The notes: a model not told the origin generated them from the sequence alone. Positions 39,057 through 47,836 are shown, counted from the first letter of the stretch. The stretch: DNA of 64,000 nt from Jannaschia faecimaris (GCF_900107415.1 NZ_FNPX01000017.1:17394-81393); one strand, 5' to 3'. Numbers and translations: made by a program.

Positions 39057-39556
39057 CGGTCGATTACCGTGACCGCGTCGACTGTGGCCGCGATCAAAGC
39101 CTCGGGCGGCTGGTCGATGTCCAGGGTCACGGCGCGTTCGTCCGTCCCGGGCATCTCCAGCGTGGCAAGCTGGCTGTCGAGCAGTTTCGTCGGCATAAAA
39201 TGCCCATCGCGTTTGCTCATCCGGTCGGACAACACCGCGTAGCTGCCGTGCAGATGCGCAAAAACGACGGGCAGCCCGGCGGCAGCGATGATCCTGTCAC
39301 GATAGACGCGCTTGAGCGCGGAACAGGCGACGACACGGGGCGGTTCGCCTTGCCGCAGGCTCTCGCCGACGGCTTGCAACCATGGCCAGCGGTCCTCGTC
39401 GGTCAGAGGTGTTCCGGCGCTCATCTTCTCAATGTTGGCCTTCGGATGAAGATCGTCGCCGTCGATAAACGTTCCGCCCAGCGCCTGTGCAAGGCCCTTG
39501 CCGACGGTGCTCTTGCCGCAGCCCGATACGCCCATGACGACATAAAAGCCGGTCAT
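39053..39556 (-). CDS. gntK: gluconokinase
   Basis: 167 residues from ATG 39556, overlapping the idnO stop by four bases. P-loop VMGVSGCGKSTVG (about 6-18), the substrate block DGDDLHPKANIEKMSAGTPLTDEDRWPWL and the SALKRVYRDRI segment are hallmarks of GntK. It phosphorylates gluconate to 6-phosphogluconate, feeding the Entner-Doudoroff or pentose phosphate route. It is tightly coupled with idnO and the downstream dehydrogenase. Confidence 0.95.
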   Translation of the reverse strand: MTGFYVVMGVSGCGKSTVGKGLAQALGGTFIDGDDLHPKANIEKMSAGTPLTDEDRWPWLQAVGESLRQGEPPRVVACSALKRVYRDRIIAAAGLPVVFAHLHGSYAVLSDRMSKRDGHFMPTKLLDSQLATLEMPGTDERAVTLDIDQPPEALIAATVDAVTVIDR

Positions 39557-40320
39557 AGCGATGCGGTGATCCCGCCGTCGACATAAACCACGGTGCCGTT
39601 CACAAAGCTGGACGCGGGCGACGACAGGAAGATGCAGGTCCCGACCAACTCCTCCACGTTGCCCCAGCGGCCTGCGGGCGTACGGTTCGACAGCCACTCA
39701 GTGAACTTCGGATCGTCGACCAACGCCTTGTTGAGCGGGGTGTCGAAATAGCCGGGTGCCAGCCCGTTGCATTGCAGGCCGTACTTGGCCCAATCGGTCG
39801 CCATGCCCTTGGTCAGGTTCGCCACGGCACCCTTTGTCGCTGTGTAAGGCGCAATGCCCGGGCGGGCGAGTGCCGTCTGGACCGAGCAGATGTTGACGAT
39901 TTTTCCCGCCCCGCGCTTGATCATGTGGCGCGCGACCGCCTGGCCGACATGGAAGACCGAAGCGATGTTGGTTTGCAGCAAACGCTCGAACGCGTCCGCC
40001 GGGAAATCCTCCAACGGGGTGCGGTGCTGCATGCCTGCGTTGTTGACCAGGATGTTGATCGGACCGCTTTCCGCCTCGAACCCGTCGACCGCAGCACGGA
40101 CGCCGTCGTGATCGGTGGCGTCGAAAACCAGCGCAGCGACATGCGCCCCTTCGGCACGAAGGGTCTTGGCGGCAGCCTCCAGCTTGGCTTCGTCGCGCCC
40201 GTTGAGCACAATCGAGGCCCCGGCCGCAGCCAACCCGCGGGCAAGCGCGAAGCCGATCCCCTGCGACGACCCGGTGATGAGCGCGCGCTTGCCGGTCAGA
40301 TCGAAAAGAGAGAGGCTCAT
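39553..40320 (-). CDS. idnO: gluconate 5-dehydrogenase-like short-chain dehydrogenase
   Basis: 255 residues from ATG 40320. It is a short-chain dehydrogenase with cofactor motif TGSSQGIGFALARGLA (about 16-31), NNAG, the catalytic Ser (NICSVQTALARPG) and Tyr/Lys pair YTATKGAV, and the C-terminal FVNGTVVYVDGGITASL. The best fit is interconversion of 5-ketogluconate and gluconate, supported by gntK downstream and the divergent idnD-like gene. It is the first gene of a four-gene minus-strand operon that starts under the operator at 40362. Confidence 0.88.
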   Translation of the reverse strand: MSLSLFDLTGKRALITGSSQGIGFALARGLAAAGASIVLNGRDEAKLEAAAKTLRAEGAHVAALVFDATDHDGVRAAVDGFEAESGPINILVNNAGMQHRTPLEDFPADAFERLLQTNIASVFHVGQAVARHMIKRGAGKIVNICSVQTALARPGIAPYTATKGAVANLTKGMATDWAKYGLQCNGLAPGYFDTPLNKALVDDPKFTEWLSNRTPAGRWGNVEELVGTCIFLSSPASSFVNGTVVYVDGGITASL

Positions 40321-40361
40321 GGCAGGGTCCTTGGTCTCGACAGGGGAAGATGTGCCGTTTA

Positions 40362-40375
40362 TGTTATCGTTAACA
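40362..40375. promoter_or_regulatory. LacI-type operator TGTTATCGTTAACA between idnO and idnD
   Basis: A near-perfect palindrome lies in the 93-base gap between the divergent genes, 42 bases from the idnO start and 38 from the idnD start, so one repressor could silence both directions. Confidence 0.7.
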
Positions 40376-40413
40376 ACCCGAGTCAACAGCGCCGCTTGTC
40401 GGAAGGACATCCC

Positions 40414-41457
40414 ATGACAGAGCAGACCAAAGCCATCGTCATCCACGCCCCCCATGACTTGCGGATCGAAACACGGGACGTGACAGCCCCCACGCCCGGC
40501 CAGGTGCAGATCACCATGGCCGCAGGCGGCATCTGCGGTTCGGACCTGCATTATTATCACAACGGCGGCTTCGGCACGATCAAGCTGCGTGAGCCGATGG
40601 TGCTGGGCCACGAAGTCGCGGGGCACATCACCGCTTTGGGCGATGGGGTAACAGGGCTGGAGGTCGGGCAACTGGTCGCGGTGTCGCCATCGCGCCCCTG
40701 CAACAGCTGCAAATTCTGCCTGGAAGGGGCGCAGAACCAGTGCCTGAACATGCGCTTCTACGGATCAGCGATGCCCTTCCCGCATATACAGGGCGCGTTC
40801 AGACAAGTGCTCAACGTCGATCCGTCGCAATGCGCGATCGCCATTGGACTGACTGCCGGCGAGGCGGCGATGGCCGAACCGTTGGCCGTATGCCTTCACG
40901 CGACGCGACGGGCCGGGAACCTCGTGGGCAAGTCGGTTCTTGTGACGGGCTGCGGGCCGATCGGCATCCTGTCGATCATCTGTGCCCGCCGCGCGGGCGC
41001 GGATTTCATCGTGGCAACTGACCTGTCGGATTTCACGCTGGCGATGGCCAAGCGTGTGGGTGCGGACCTGACCATCAACATGGGGGCCGCGTCCGACGGG
41101 CTGGCGCAATTCACAGCCGACAAGGGGACGTTCGACGTTCTGTACGAATGTTCGGGCGCGGCCCCGGCGCTGACGGCGGGCATCCACGCAATGCGTCCGG
41201 GCGGCACGATCATGCAGTTGGGTCTGGGTGGAGACATGTCGCTGCCGATGCAGGCGATCACCGCGAAGGAGCTTTCGCTGAAGGGCTCGTTCCGGTTTCA
41301 CGGGGAATTCCACACCGGCGTCAGCCTGATGCAGAAGGGCCTGATCGACGTGAAACCGTTGATCACGCACACGGTCGGCATCGACGATGCGGTGGCGGGG
41401 TTCGATCTTGCGGGCGACCGCAGTCAGACGATGAAGGCGCAGATCAGCTTCGCCTGA
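40414..41457 (+). CDS. idnD: L-idonate 5-dehydrogenase-like zinc alcohol dehydrogenase
   Basis: 347 residues from ATG 40414, with GGAAGGA upstream. It is a zinc-dependent medium-chain dehydrogenase. Catalytic-zinc residues lie in GGICGSDLHYYHNGG and GHEVAGH; the structural-zinc cysteines are in CNSCKFCLEGAQNQC. The Rossmann part has VLVTGCGPIGILSIICARRAG. The HYYHNGGFGTIKLREPMVLGHE pattern is typical of L-idonate 5-dehydrogenases, which oxidise L-idonate to 5-ketogluconate; idnO and gntK then take the product to 6-phosphogluconate. It could also act on sorbitol-like polyols. Confidence 0.88.
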   Translation: MTEQTKAIVIHAPHDLRIETRDVTAPTPGQVQITMAAGGICGSDLHYYHNGGFGTIKLREPMVLGHEVAGHITALGDGVTGLEVGQLVAVSPSRPCNSCKFCLEGAQNQCLNMRFYGSAMPFPHIQGAFRQVLNVDPSQCAIAIGLTAGEAAMAEPLAVCLHATRRAGNLVGKSVLVTGCGPIGILSIICARRAGADFIVATDLSDFTLAMAKRVGADLTINMGAASDGLAQFTADKGTFDVLYECSGAAPALTAGIHAMRPGGTIMQLGLGGDMSLPMQAITAKELSLKGSFRFHGEFHTGVSLMQKGLIDVKPLITHTVGIDDAVAGFDLAGDRSQTMKAQISFA

Positions 41458-41466
41458 GCAACCGGC

Positions 41467-41883
41467 CTAAACCTCCGCCCCGATGGCGCGCAGCGCGGCC
41501 TCGGCGACGGCGATGTCCTGCTCTCCGGTACCCGATCCAACACCGATCCCGCCAAGCAGATGGCCGTCCAGCCGGATCGGCAGGCCACCGGGCAGCCCGG
41601 TGATGCCCCCGTCGGTGGCAGCGGCGATGGCGGGGCGCACCACCTCGGGTATGAGGACAGTCGCCCCGCCGGTGCTGGCCGCTGTCATGGCCTTGGCAAG
41701 GGCGGATTTGCGGCTGAGGAACTTGGCCCCGATCATCCGCACTTCGGCCAACACCTCACCGGCAGCATCGACGATCACAATGCACTGCGGCTGACCTATT
41801 TCCTCGGCCTTGGCGACGCCCGCGCGAAGCATTTCCATCGCACCGGTATGGGTCAGGATGCGTGTCGCGGCGGTATAGTGCAT
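41467..41883 (-). CDS. GlcG/HbpS-like protein (DUF336)
   Basis: 138 residues from ATG 41883, with GGAAGG 6 bases upstream. It shows the DUF336 pattern: ILTHTGAMEMLRAGVAKAEEI, CIVIVDAAGEVLAEVRM, SRKSALAKAMTAA, GGLPIRLDGHLLGGIGVGSGTGEQD and a C-terminal AEAALRAIGAE. Relatives bind haem or accompany glycolate, propanediol and aldehyde oxidation genes; the exact role is unclear. It is divergent from the gluconolactonase gene with an operator in between, so it is probably co-regulated with sugar-acid use. Confidence 0.85.
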   Translation of the reverse strand: MHYTAATRILTHTGAMEMLRAGVAKAEEIGQPQCIVIVDAAGEVLAEVRMIGAKFLSRKSALAKAMTAASTGGATVLIPEVVRPAIAAATDGGITGLPGGLPIRLDGHLLGGIGVGSGTGEQDIAVAEAALRAIGAEV

Positions 41884-41913
41884 GGGAGGCCTTCCGGGTT
41901 TGACGCAGGAAAG

Positions 41914-41927
41914 TGTTATCGATACCA
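41914..41927. promoter_or_regulatory. LacI-type operator TGTTATCGATACCA
   Basis: It lies between the divergent GlcG-like gene (starts 41883) and the gluconolactonase gene (starts 41963), just after a -35-like TTGACG (41900-41905). One mismatch separates it from the site at 31631. Confidence 0.65.
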
Positions 41928-41962
41928 ATCTCGCACCCCTCCCTGAGAAGGACAAGCGGCAC

Positions 41963-42859
41963 ATGTCAGATTTCGAAGTCATCGACCCCATCTTCGGGCA
42001 CTATGTTCTGGGTAATGCGCCGGTCAAGCGGCTGGCCACAGGCTTCGACTGGGCCGAGGGGCCGGTGTGGTTCGGCGACGCGGGATGCCTGCTGTTCTCG
42101 GACATCCCGAACAACCGCATCCTGCGCTGGACGGAGGCGGATGGCATCTCGACCTATCGCGCGCCGGCGAACTACTCCAACGGGCATACGCGCGACCTTC
42201 AGGGGCGACTGGTCAGTTGCGAGCATGGCGCGCGGCGGGTGACGCGAACGGAATACGATGGGTCGATTACCGTGATCGCCGACGGGTTCGACGGCAAGCG
42301 ATTGAATTCACCCAATGACGTGGTGGTGAAATCAGATGGGTCGATCTGGTTCAGCGACCCGCATTACGGGATAATGACCGATTACGAGGGGTTCCGAGGT
42401 GAGCAGGAAAACCCCTGCGTCGTTTACCGCGTGGACCCCGACAGCAGCGCGATGCACGTTGTGGTTTGGGACATGAATTGCCCCAACGGGCTGGCTTTCT
42501 CGGCGGATGAAAGCCTTTTGTATGTCGCCGACACCGGCAGAATGTTCAGCGACGACCCAAAGCAGATGCGGGTCTATCCCGTTCAGGGCGATAGCCTTGG
42601 AGAAGGGGCGCATTTCCACACCGTATCTCCGGGCGCGGCGGACGGATTTCGGTTGGACACCCATGGCAACATCTGGACCTCGGCCGGGGACGGTGTGCAA
42701 TGCATTGCACCCGATGGGCGGCTGTTGGGAAAAATCCATGTGCCGGAGGTGGTGTCGAACGTCTGCTTCGGCGGGCGTGCGAAACACCAACTCTACATCA
42801 CTGCAACGACCAGTCTCTACCGTATCACGCTGGCCGTCAGCGGCGTGCAGCGACCCTAG
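41963..42859 (+). CDS. SMP-30/gluconolactonase family lactonase
   Basis: 298 residues from ATG 41963. It is a six-bladed beta-propeller with calcium-site motifs: GFDWAEGPVWFGDAGCLLFSD, LNSPNDVVVKSDGSIWFSDPHYG, CPNGLAFSADESLLYVADT and DGFRLDTHGNIWTSAGDGV. The metal ligands expected in this fold (Glu in AEGP, Asn in SPND, Asp in ADG) are present. It hydrolyses gluconolactone or a similar aldonolactone to the open acid, which would feed gntK. No signal peptide is visible. Its stop shares CTAG (42856-42859) with the convergent racemase gene. Confidence 0.92.
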   Translation: MSDFEVIDPIFGHYVLGNAPVKRLATGFDWAEGPVWFGDAGCLLFSDIPNNRILRWTEADGISTYRAPANYSNGHTRDLQGRLVSCEHGARRVTRTEYDGSITVIADGFDGKRLNSPNDVVVKSDGSIWFSDPHYGIMTDYEGFRGEQENPCVVYRVDPDSSAMHVVVWDMNCPNGLAFSADESLLYVADTGRMFSDDPKQMRVYPVQGDSLGEGAHFHTVSPGAADGFRLDTHGNIWTSAGDGVQCIAPDGRLLGKIHVPEVVSNVCFGGRAKHQLYITATTSLYRITLAVSGVQRP

Positions 42860-43521
42860 ACAAAGGCCGGGACGACAGTGCCCGGTCGGGCGGCTTCGAT
42901 CCGGGACAGGATGTCGGTGACCGGCAGCCCCGTGGCCGCGCGCAGTGCCGCCTTGTAGGGGGGCAGGTTCGTGCATTCGAGTAGGATATGGCGATGCGCG
43001 GGGCGACGATGCCGCGCGACCAGCGCCACAACCTCGGCCCCTGCCCTGTCGGTGTCGAGCTTGGTGAGATCACCGACAATCACCCGTCGTAAATGGCTGT
43101 CTGGCGGCAAGCCGACGATGCCCTGGGCAAAGACTGCGTGCCGGCCAAGATGGGCCGGCCCCAAAATGCTCGCATCGAACGTTATGATCAGGATCTGGTC
43201 AGGAGAATGAGTGAGCGACAGATCGTCGAGCGCACCCAGGGCCGACGCAATAACGGGTCGGCCCGTCCGGGCCGCAAGCCGGTCCTGAAATGGGGCGAGG
43301 AAGCCGCAGGAAGTCGCGATGACTTCGCCCTGTGCCAGTGCGATCGCGGCCTCGAACGGCGCGATATCGATGGCATCGGGATTGGACGTGACCACATGCG
43401 CAACCGTGGCTCGGGGGATGCGAAGTACCTGAACGGTGCCGGTATAGGTCGCCGCGCAGCCCACGTCGCCGGGCACGCGCGGGAAGCCCGTATCGAGTTG
43501 AAGCACCGTAAGCGCGGTCAC
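42856..43521 (-). CDS. Asp/Glu racemase superfamily protein
   Basis: 221 residues from GTG 43521, overlapping the TRAP permease stop (GTGA). The two cysteines used by this superfamily are present, in IATSCGFLAPFQ and LLECTNLPPYK, at the expected half-way and C-terminal places. An N-terminal LQLDTGFPRVPGDVG resembles the hydantoin-racemase, arylmalonate-decarboxylase and maleate-isomerase branches. It may racemise an amino acid or a related acid taken up by the neighbouring TRAP system. It is the last gene of the long minus-strand run. Confidence 0.82.
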   Translation of the reverse strand: MTALTVLQLDTGFPRVPGDVGCAATYTGTVQVLRIPRATVAHVVTSNPDAIDIAPFEAAIALAQGEVIATSCGFLAPFQDRLAARTGRPVIASALGALDDLSLTHSPDQILIITFDASILGPAHLGRHAVFAQGIVGLPPDSHLRRVIVGDLTKLDTDRAGAEVVALVARHRRPAHRHILLECTNLPPYKAALRAATGLPVTDILSRIEAARPGTVVPAFV

Positions 43522-44816
43522 CGCAGGTTGTCGGGCAGCCACGTCGCAAGCCCCGGAAACGCCACCAGCAGGACCACCATCAGCAACATCAGCCCCACCA
43601 TCGGCAAGGCCACCTTGGAGATGTAGCCGATCTCGTGTCGGGTCATGCCTTGCAGCACGAAAAGGTTGAACCCGATGGGCGGCGTCACCTGCGCCATTTC
43701 CACCACGACAACGATGAAAATGCCGAACCAAATCGGGTCAATGCCCGCCGTGCGGATCATCGGCTCCACGATAGCCATGGTCAGGACAACCGACGAAATC
43801 CCGTCGAGAAACATGCCCAAGATGATATAGAAAATCGTCAACGCCGCGATCAGCGCGATGGGCGACAGGTTGATGCTGTCGATATAGGCCGCCAGCGCGC
43901 GTGGCAGGCCGGTAAAGCCCATCGACAGCGACAGGAACGCCGCCCCCATCAGGATCAGTGCGATCATGGCAGAGGTGCGAGTGGCCCCCATCAAACTCTC
44001 GAAGAAGGTGGAAGCCGAGAGCGAGCGCTGGAAGGCAGCCAGGGTCAGCGCACCCAGAACACCCACGGCCGCAGCCTCGGTCGCGGTGGCCCAGCCGAAG
44101 TACATCGACCCGATGACCGCGAAGACGAGACAGAGGACTGGAATCAGAAACCGGCTTTCGGCCAACATTTCGCGCAGGGAAATCGACGGCTCGGGCGGGG
44201 GTCGTTGACCCGGTTGCAGGAAATGCCAGCCGACGATGTAGGACATGAACAGCGCCGCCAAAACCAAGCCGGGTATGATGCCTGCCATGAAGAGCTTGAT
44301 GATGCTTTCGTTGATCGACACGCCATAGACGATCAGCGTCAGGGACGGCGGGATCATCAGGCCCAGCGTGGCCGCCCCCGCAAGCGTGCCCACGATCATG
44401 TATTCCGGGTAGCCGCGCTTGCGCAGCTCCGGAATGGACATCTTGCCCACCGTCGTCAGCGTCGCCGCCGAGGAACCGGAAACGGCGGCGAAGATCGTGC
44501 AGCCCGCAATGTTGGTATGCAGCAACCCGCCTGGCAGGAAGCGCATCCAGGGGGCCAGGCCGCGGAACATGTCCTGACTCAGACGCGTGCGGTACAGAAT
44601 TTCGCCCATCCAGATGAACAGAGGCAGCGCGGTCAGGGTCCAACTGCTGGACGAGGTCCAGATGGTTGTGATCATCGCGTCGCCCGCCGGCCGCGTCGTG
44701 AAGAGTTCCATCCCCACGTAGGCCACACCCATGAGCGCAAGGCCGATCCAGATGGAGGAGCCGAGCAGCGTGAAAAGGACAAAAAGGAAGACAATCGTCG
44801 CGTAGGCTTCGGTCAT
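43518..44816 (-). CDS. dctM: TRAP transporter large membrane subunit (DctM)
   Basis: 432 residues from ATG 44816, overlapping the dctQ stop by four bases. It has a dozen hydrophobic segments with the DctM pattern: ALPLFIWMGEILYRT, FAAVSGSSAATLTTVGKMSIPELRKRGYP, GAATLGLMIPPSLTLIVYGVS, GMFLDGISSVVLTMAIVEP and VEMAQVTPPIGFNLFVLQGM. It is the sodium-coupled import channel for the ligand delivered by the DctP protein at 45585. Confidence 0.95.
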   Translation of the reverse strand: MTEAYATIVFLFVLFTLLGSSIWIGLALMGVAYVGMELFTTRPAGDAMITTIWTSSSSWTLTALPLFIWMGEILYRTRLSQDMFRGLAPWMRFLPGGLLHTNIAGCTIFAAVSGSSAATLTTVGKMSIPELRKRGYPEYMIVGTLAGAATLGLMIPPSLTLIVYGVSINESIIKLFMAGIIPGLVLAALFMSYIVGWHFLQPGQRPPPEPSISLREMLAESRFLIPVLCLVFAVIGSMYFGWATATEAAAVGVLGALTLAAFQRSLSASTFFESLMGATRTSAMIALILMGAAFLSLSMGFTGLPRALAAYIDSINLSPIALIAALTIFYIILGMFLDGISSVVLTMAIVEPMIRTAGIDPIWFGIFIVVVVEMAQVTPPIGFNLFVLQGMTRHEIGYISKVALPMVGLMLLMVVLLVAFPGLATWLPDNLR

Positions 44817-45526
44817 TCCACGGCCTCCGATACGATTGGGTTGGTGCCCGTGACCGCCATTCGGCAGAGCGTGTCCCAAAGGGCAATCGCCAGCAGGACC
44901 GTGCCCGCCGACATGGCCAGTTGCGGGATCCACAGCGGCGTATAGACCAAGCCATCGCCCGCCCCGGCCATCGCCGAACCCCATTCACCGGGCGCGCGGC
45001 TGGGCAGCGACAGCAGGGTGACGATCCATTCTGGGATCTGGTCCTGGCCCTGCGTCCGGTCGTTAAGCAGAGCCGAGAACCCATTGGCCTTGATGGCGTA
45101 GCGGGCGAAATAGGTGGCGATGACAGCGGCCCCGAAGACCGCAAACAGGTCGAGCCAGCGTTTCAGGAAGGCATTCGCATTCAGTATGATGGACACCCGG
45201 ATATGCGCCCCCCGCGTCAGCGCATGGCAGAGCGCGAAGAACGACGTGCCCGCCATGGCGTAACCTGCGAATTCGGTGGTGCCCGGCAAGGTAACGCCGG
45301 TCCAGCGGGCGATCATCTGCGCCACGATCAAAAGCAGGATCATTACCATGAACACCGCCGAAAGGCATCCTGACGCCAGATAAAGCACGTCAAGCGCCCG
45401 CCAGATCGGTCGCAGACGCGGCTCCAGCCGGGGACCCGCGACGTAGCAAGCGGTGGCGATAAGGCTGGGCAGGATGAACAGCCAGACCCATAGCGGAAGG
45501 CCCAGCACGGGTGCCCAGTCGGTCAT
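44813..45526 (-). CDS. dctQ: TRAP transporter small membrane subunit (DctQ)
   Basis: 237 residues with four main helices, including VFMVMILLLIVAQMIARW and FAGYAMAGTSFFALCHALTRGAHIRVSI, the core block of DctQ, and a longer than usual N-terminus with an extra helix (LPLWVWLFILPSLIATACYV). It forms the membrane complex with the DctM protein. A strong hairpin separates it from the binding-protein gene upstream, which could lower its expression relative to that protein. Confidence 0.92.
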   Translation of the reverse strand: MTDWAPVLGLPLWVWLFILPSLIATACYVAGPRLEPRLRPIWRALDVLYLASGCLSAVFMVMILLLIVAQMIARWTGVTLPGTTEFAGYAMAGTSFFALCHALTRGAHIRVSIILNANAFLKRWLDLFAVFGAAVIATYFARYAIKANGFSALLNDRTQGQDQIPEWIVTLLSLPSRAPGEWGSAMAGAGDGLVYTPLWIPQLAMSAGTVLLAIALWDTLCRMAVTGTNPIVSEAVE

Positions 45527-45549
45527 CGGAAATTCCTTGTGTCGGGAAC

Positions 45550-45575
45550 GGCCGGCCCCGCGCCGGGGGCCGGCC
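45550..45575 (-). terminator. intercistronic hairpin between dctP and dctQ
   Basis: GGCCGGCCCC (45550-45559) pairs with GGGGCCGGCC (45566-45575), a perfect 10-base GC stem with a 6-base loop and no T run. It probably stabilises the dctP mRNA or causes partial termination so that more binding protein than membrane protein is made. Confidence 0.65.
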
Positions 45576-45584
45576 GACGCTGCA

Positions 45585-46571
45585 TCAGTTCGCGTTGTAG
45601 GCGTCGAGGATGGCCTGACCCGACTCGCCGGCTTCAGCCAGCCAGGTTGCGGTCATCTTGGCCCCGATGGCCTCCAGCTCGGCCAGGAACTCGGGGCTGG
45701 CGTCGGTGACGTCCATGCCGTTTTCGGCCAGGCCGTCGAAGTAGAAGTTCGTCAACTCTTCGGATCGGGCAATGCAGCTGGCCGCCGTCTCGTCTGCGGC
45801 GCGCTGCACGGCGGCCTGGGTGTCGGCATCCAGACCGTCCCACACCGTCTTGTTCACCATGACGTAGTTGTGCGGCATCCAGGCGTTCACCTTGTAGTAG
45901 TGGCTGAGGTATTCCCAAACCTTCTGGTCATAGCCAGTGGCACCGGAGGAAATGAACGCCTCCGCCACGCCGGTGGCCAGCGCCTGCGCCAGTTCCGCAG
46001 CCTCAACCTGCACCGGGACCATGCCAAGCTCTTCCGCGAAGGTGGCCGTCGCGGTGTTGTAGGAGCGGAACTTGATGCCCTGCGTGTCTGCGGAGCTGTT
46101 CACTTCCTTGTTGAAGTAGAAGCCCTGTCCCGGCCACGGGCAGGTGTAGAGGGTCACGAGCTGTTGCTCGGCCAACGCCTCGTCCACTGCACCCCTGGCG
46201 GCCTGCCACAACTTCTCGTTCGCCTCGTAGCTGGTGGCCACGAAGGGCAGGTTGTCCCAGCCCAGCAGCGGCGTCTCGTTGGCGTGGCTGGACATCAGAC
46301 GCTCTCCAATAGGCACCTGTCCCGTCTGAATCGCGCGCTTGATATCGCCCCCTCCGAAGAGCGAGCCGCCCGGATGTACGGTGATATCGACCGCGCCGTC
46401 GGTGTATTCGCGCACCTTGTCGGCAAAGATCACCCCTTGTTCGGAGTGAAAGTTCGACGCGGCATAGGCCATCGGCATGTCCCACGACTGGGCGTGGCCG
46501 TCGGCAAGCGCGGTGGTGGCGGATAGCGCGGCGATGGTACCCGCGGCAGCAAGGGTCATTGTCTTGGTCAT
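45585..46571 (-). CDS. dctP: TRAP transporter substrate-binding protein (DctP)
   Basis: 328 residues from ATG 46571, with GGGAGA upstream. The signal peptide is LAAAGTIAALSATTALA. The mature protein has the DctP layout: MPMAYAASNFHSEQGVIFADKV, ITVHPGGSLFGGGDIKRAIQTGQV, GIKFRSYNTATATFAEELG with the conserved Arg (KFRSYN) that grips a carboxylate, and HNYVMVNKTVWDGLDADTQAAV. The ligand is therefore an organic acid or amino acid. It lies between the DadA-like gene and the membrane subunits, so a D-amino or 2-oxo acid is a reasonable guess. Confidence 0.93.
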   Translation of the reverse strand: MTKTMTLAAAGTIAALSATTALADGHAQSWDMPMAYAASNFHSEQGVIFADKVREYTDGAVDITVHPGGSLFGGGDIKRAIQTGQVPIGERLMSSHANETPLLGWDNLPFVATSYEANEKLWQAARGAVDEALAEQQLVTLYTCPWPGQGFYFNKEVNSSADTQGIKFRSYNTATATFAEELGMVPVQVEAAELAQALATGVAEAFISSGATGYDQKVWEYLSHYYKVNAWMPHNYVMVNKTVWDGLDADTQAAVQRAADETAASCIARSEELTNFYFDGLAENGMDVTDASPEFLAELEAIGAKMTATWLAEAGESGQAILDAYNAN

Positions 46572-46588
46572 ATCTGTCTCCCTGGATG

Positions 46589-47836
46589 TCACGCTTGGCG
46601 CGCGACGTGTTTTTGAGGATCGAACGGGGTCAGGTCGATGTTCGGCTGACGTCCCGTTATCAGGTCCGCGATGATGCGACCTGTTTTGGCCCCCCCTGTC
46701 AAGCCGACGTGCTGGTGCCCGAAGGCTGAATAGCTGCGCCCGCCCGCGCCGTTTGCTCCAATCAGCGGCAAACTGTCGGCTGGGGCCGGACGGTGGCCCA
46801 TCCATTCGACGATGCCGTCGTGCTCGACCTGCGGCAGCAGGGCGCGGACCTGTCGGCGCAGCAGATCGAACGGGGCGCGACTGGGGCCAGAATCCAGCCC
46901 GCCGAATTCGACAACTCCAGCCGCGCGGATGCGCCCGTCCATCGGGGTCAGGACGAACTTGCCAGCGGCGACCATGACCGGATTCATGGGCATCGCCGAA
47001 GGATTGAGGAGTTCGATGTGATAGCCACGCTCGCTCTCGAACGGGACCTTCACGCCCAATTTATGGGCGATCCGCTTGGACCATGGGCCAAGGGCAAACA
47101 CGATGCGGTCAGCGGTCAGCGCGCCTTCGGGGGTCTTGAGGGATGTGACCTCGCCGTCCGAAACCTCAACGTCAGTGATTTCGGTGATGTGCAGGGTGCC
47201 TCCTTCATCCACGAAGTGCTGCGCCAACGCCCTCACATAGGCACCGGGGTCCGAGATACGGCCATGGTCGCGGCAGCGCACGACAGTCCCGAACGCCTCC
47301 CCGAAAATCGGGTCTTCGGCGGCATAGGCCGCGCCGTCCATCACCTCGAATTTCACGCCGCTCTCGCGACGGATGCCCCAAGCATAGGCGTCGGCGTCGA
47401 AGGCTTGGCGCGAGGCATAACCAAAGCAGTAATCCTCCCGGCCGATAAATTTTTCAGCGGGCGTGCCAGCGGCGAGGGCAACATGTTGATCAACGCTATC
47501 GTGCAGCAGTGTGCCCATCGCGCGGGCGTAATGTCGTACGTGGGCGTCGGTCGCGTGCGACAGGTAGCGGGCCAGAAAGGGCAACAGTTTCGGCAGATAC
47601 GCCCAGCGCAGAAAAAGCGGCGCATCGGGGCTCAGAAGCATTCCGGGTGCCTTTACGAGCAATCCCGGTGTTGTGACCGGCACGACCCCGCCGGCCGCCA
47701 GAACACCGGCGTTCCCGTGGCTGGTCCCCGTGCCCGGCCCGTTGCGGTCGACCAGCGTGACGCTGTGGCCCGCCCGTTGCAGCCAGATGGCGCAGGACAC
47801 GCCCACGATGCCCGCACCCGCGACGATGATGTCCAT
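46589..47836 (-). CDS. FAD-dependent D-amino acid dehydrogenase-like oxidoreductase (DadA family)
   Basis: 415 residues from ATG 47836. N-terminal IIVAGAGIVGVSCAIWLQRAGHSVTLVD binds FAD; GTSHGNAGVLAAGG, TPGLLVKAPGMLLSPDAPLFLRW, FALGPWSKRIAHKLGVKVPFESERGYHIEL and the tail GHQHVGLTGGAKTGRIIADLITG are DadA-family features. Such enzymes deaminate D-amino acids to oxo acids and pass electrons to the respiratory chain. It is 55 bases downstream of the ABC ATPase gene and 17 upstream of dctP, inside the amide operon. Substrate specificity is not deducible. Confidence 0.88.
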   Translation of the reverse strand: MDIIVAGAGIVGVSCAIWLQRAGHSVTLVDRNGPGTGTSHGNAGVLAAGGVVPVTTPGLLVKAPGMLLSPDAPLFLRWAYLPKLLPFLARYLSHATDAHVRHYARAMGTLLHDSVDQHVALAAGTPAEKFIGREDYCFGYASRQAFDADAYAWGIRRESGVKFEVMDGAAYAAEDPIFGEAFGTVVRCRDHGRISDPGAYVRALAQHFVDEGGTLHITEITDVEVSDGEVTSLKTPEGALTADRIVFALGPWSKRIAHKLGVKVPFESERGYHIELLNPSAMPMNPVMVAAGKFVLTPMDGRIRAAGVVEFGGLDSGPSRAPFDLLRRQVRALLPQVEHDGIVEWMGHRPAPADSLPLIGANGAGGRSYSAFGHQHVGLTGGAKTGRIIADLITGRQPNIDLTPFDPQKHVARQA

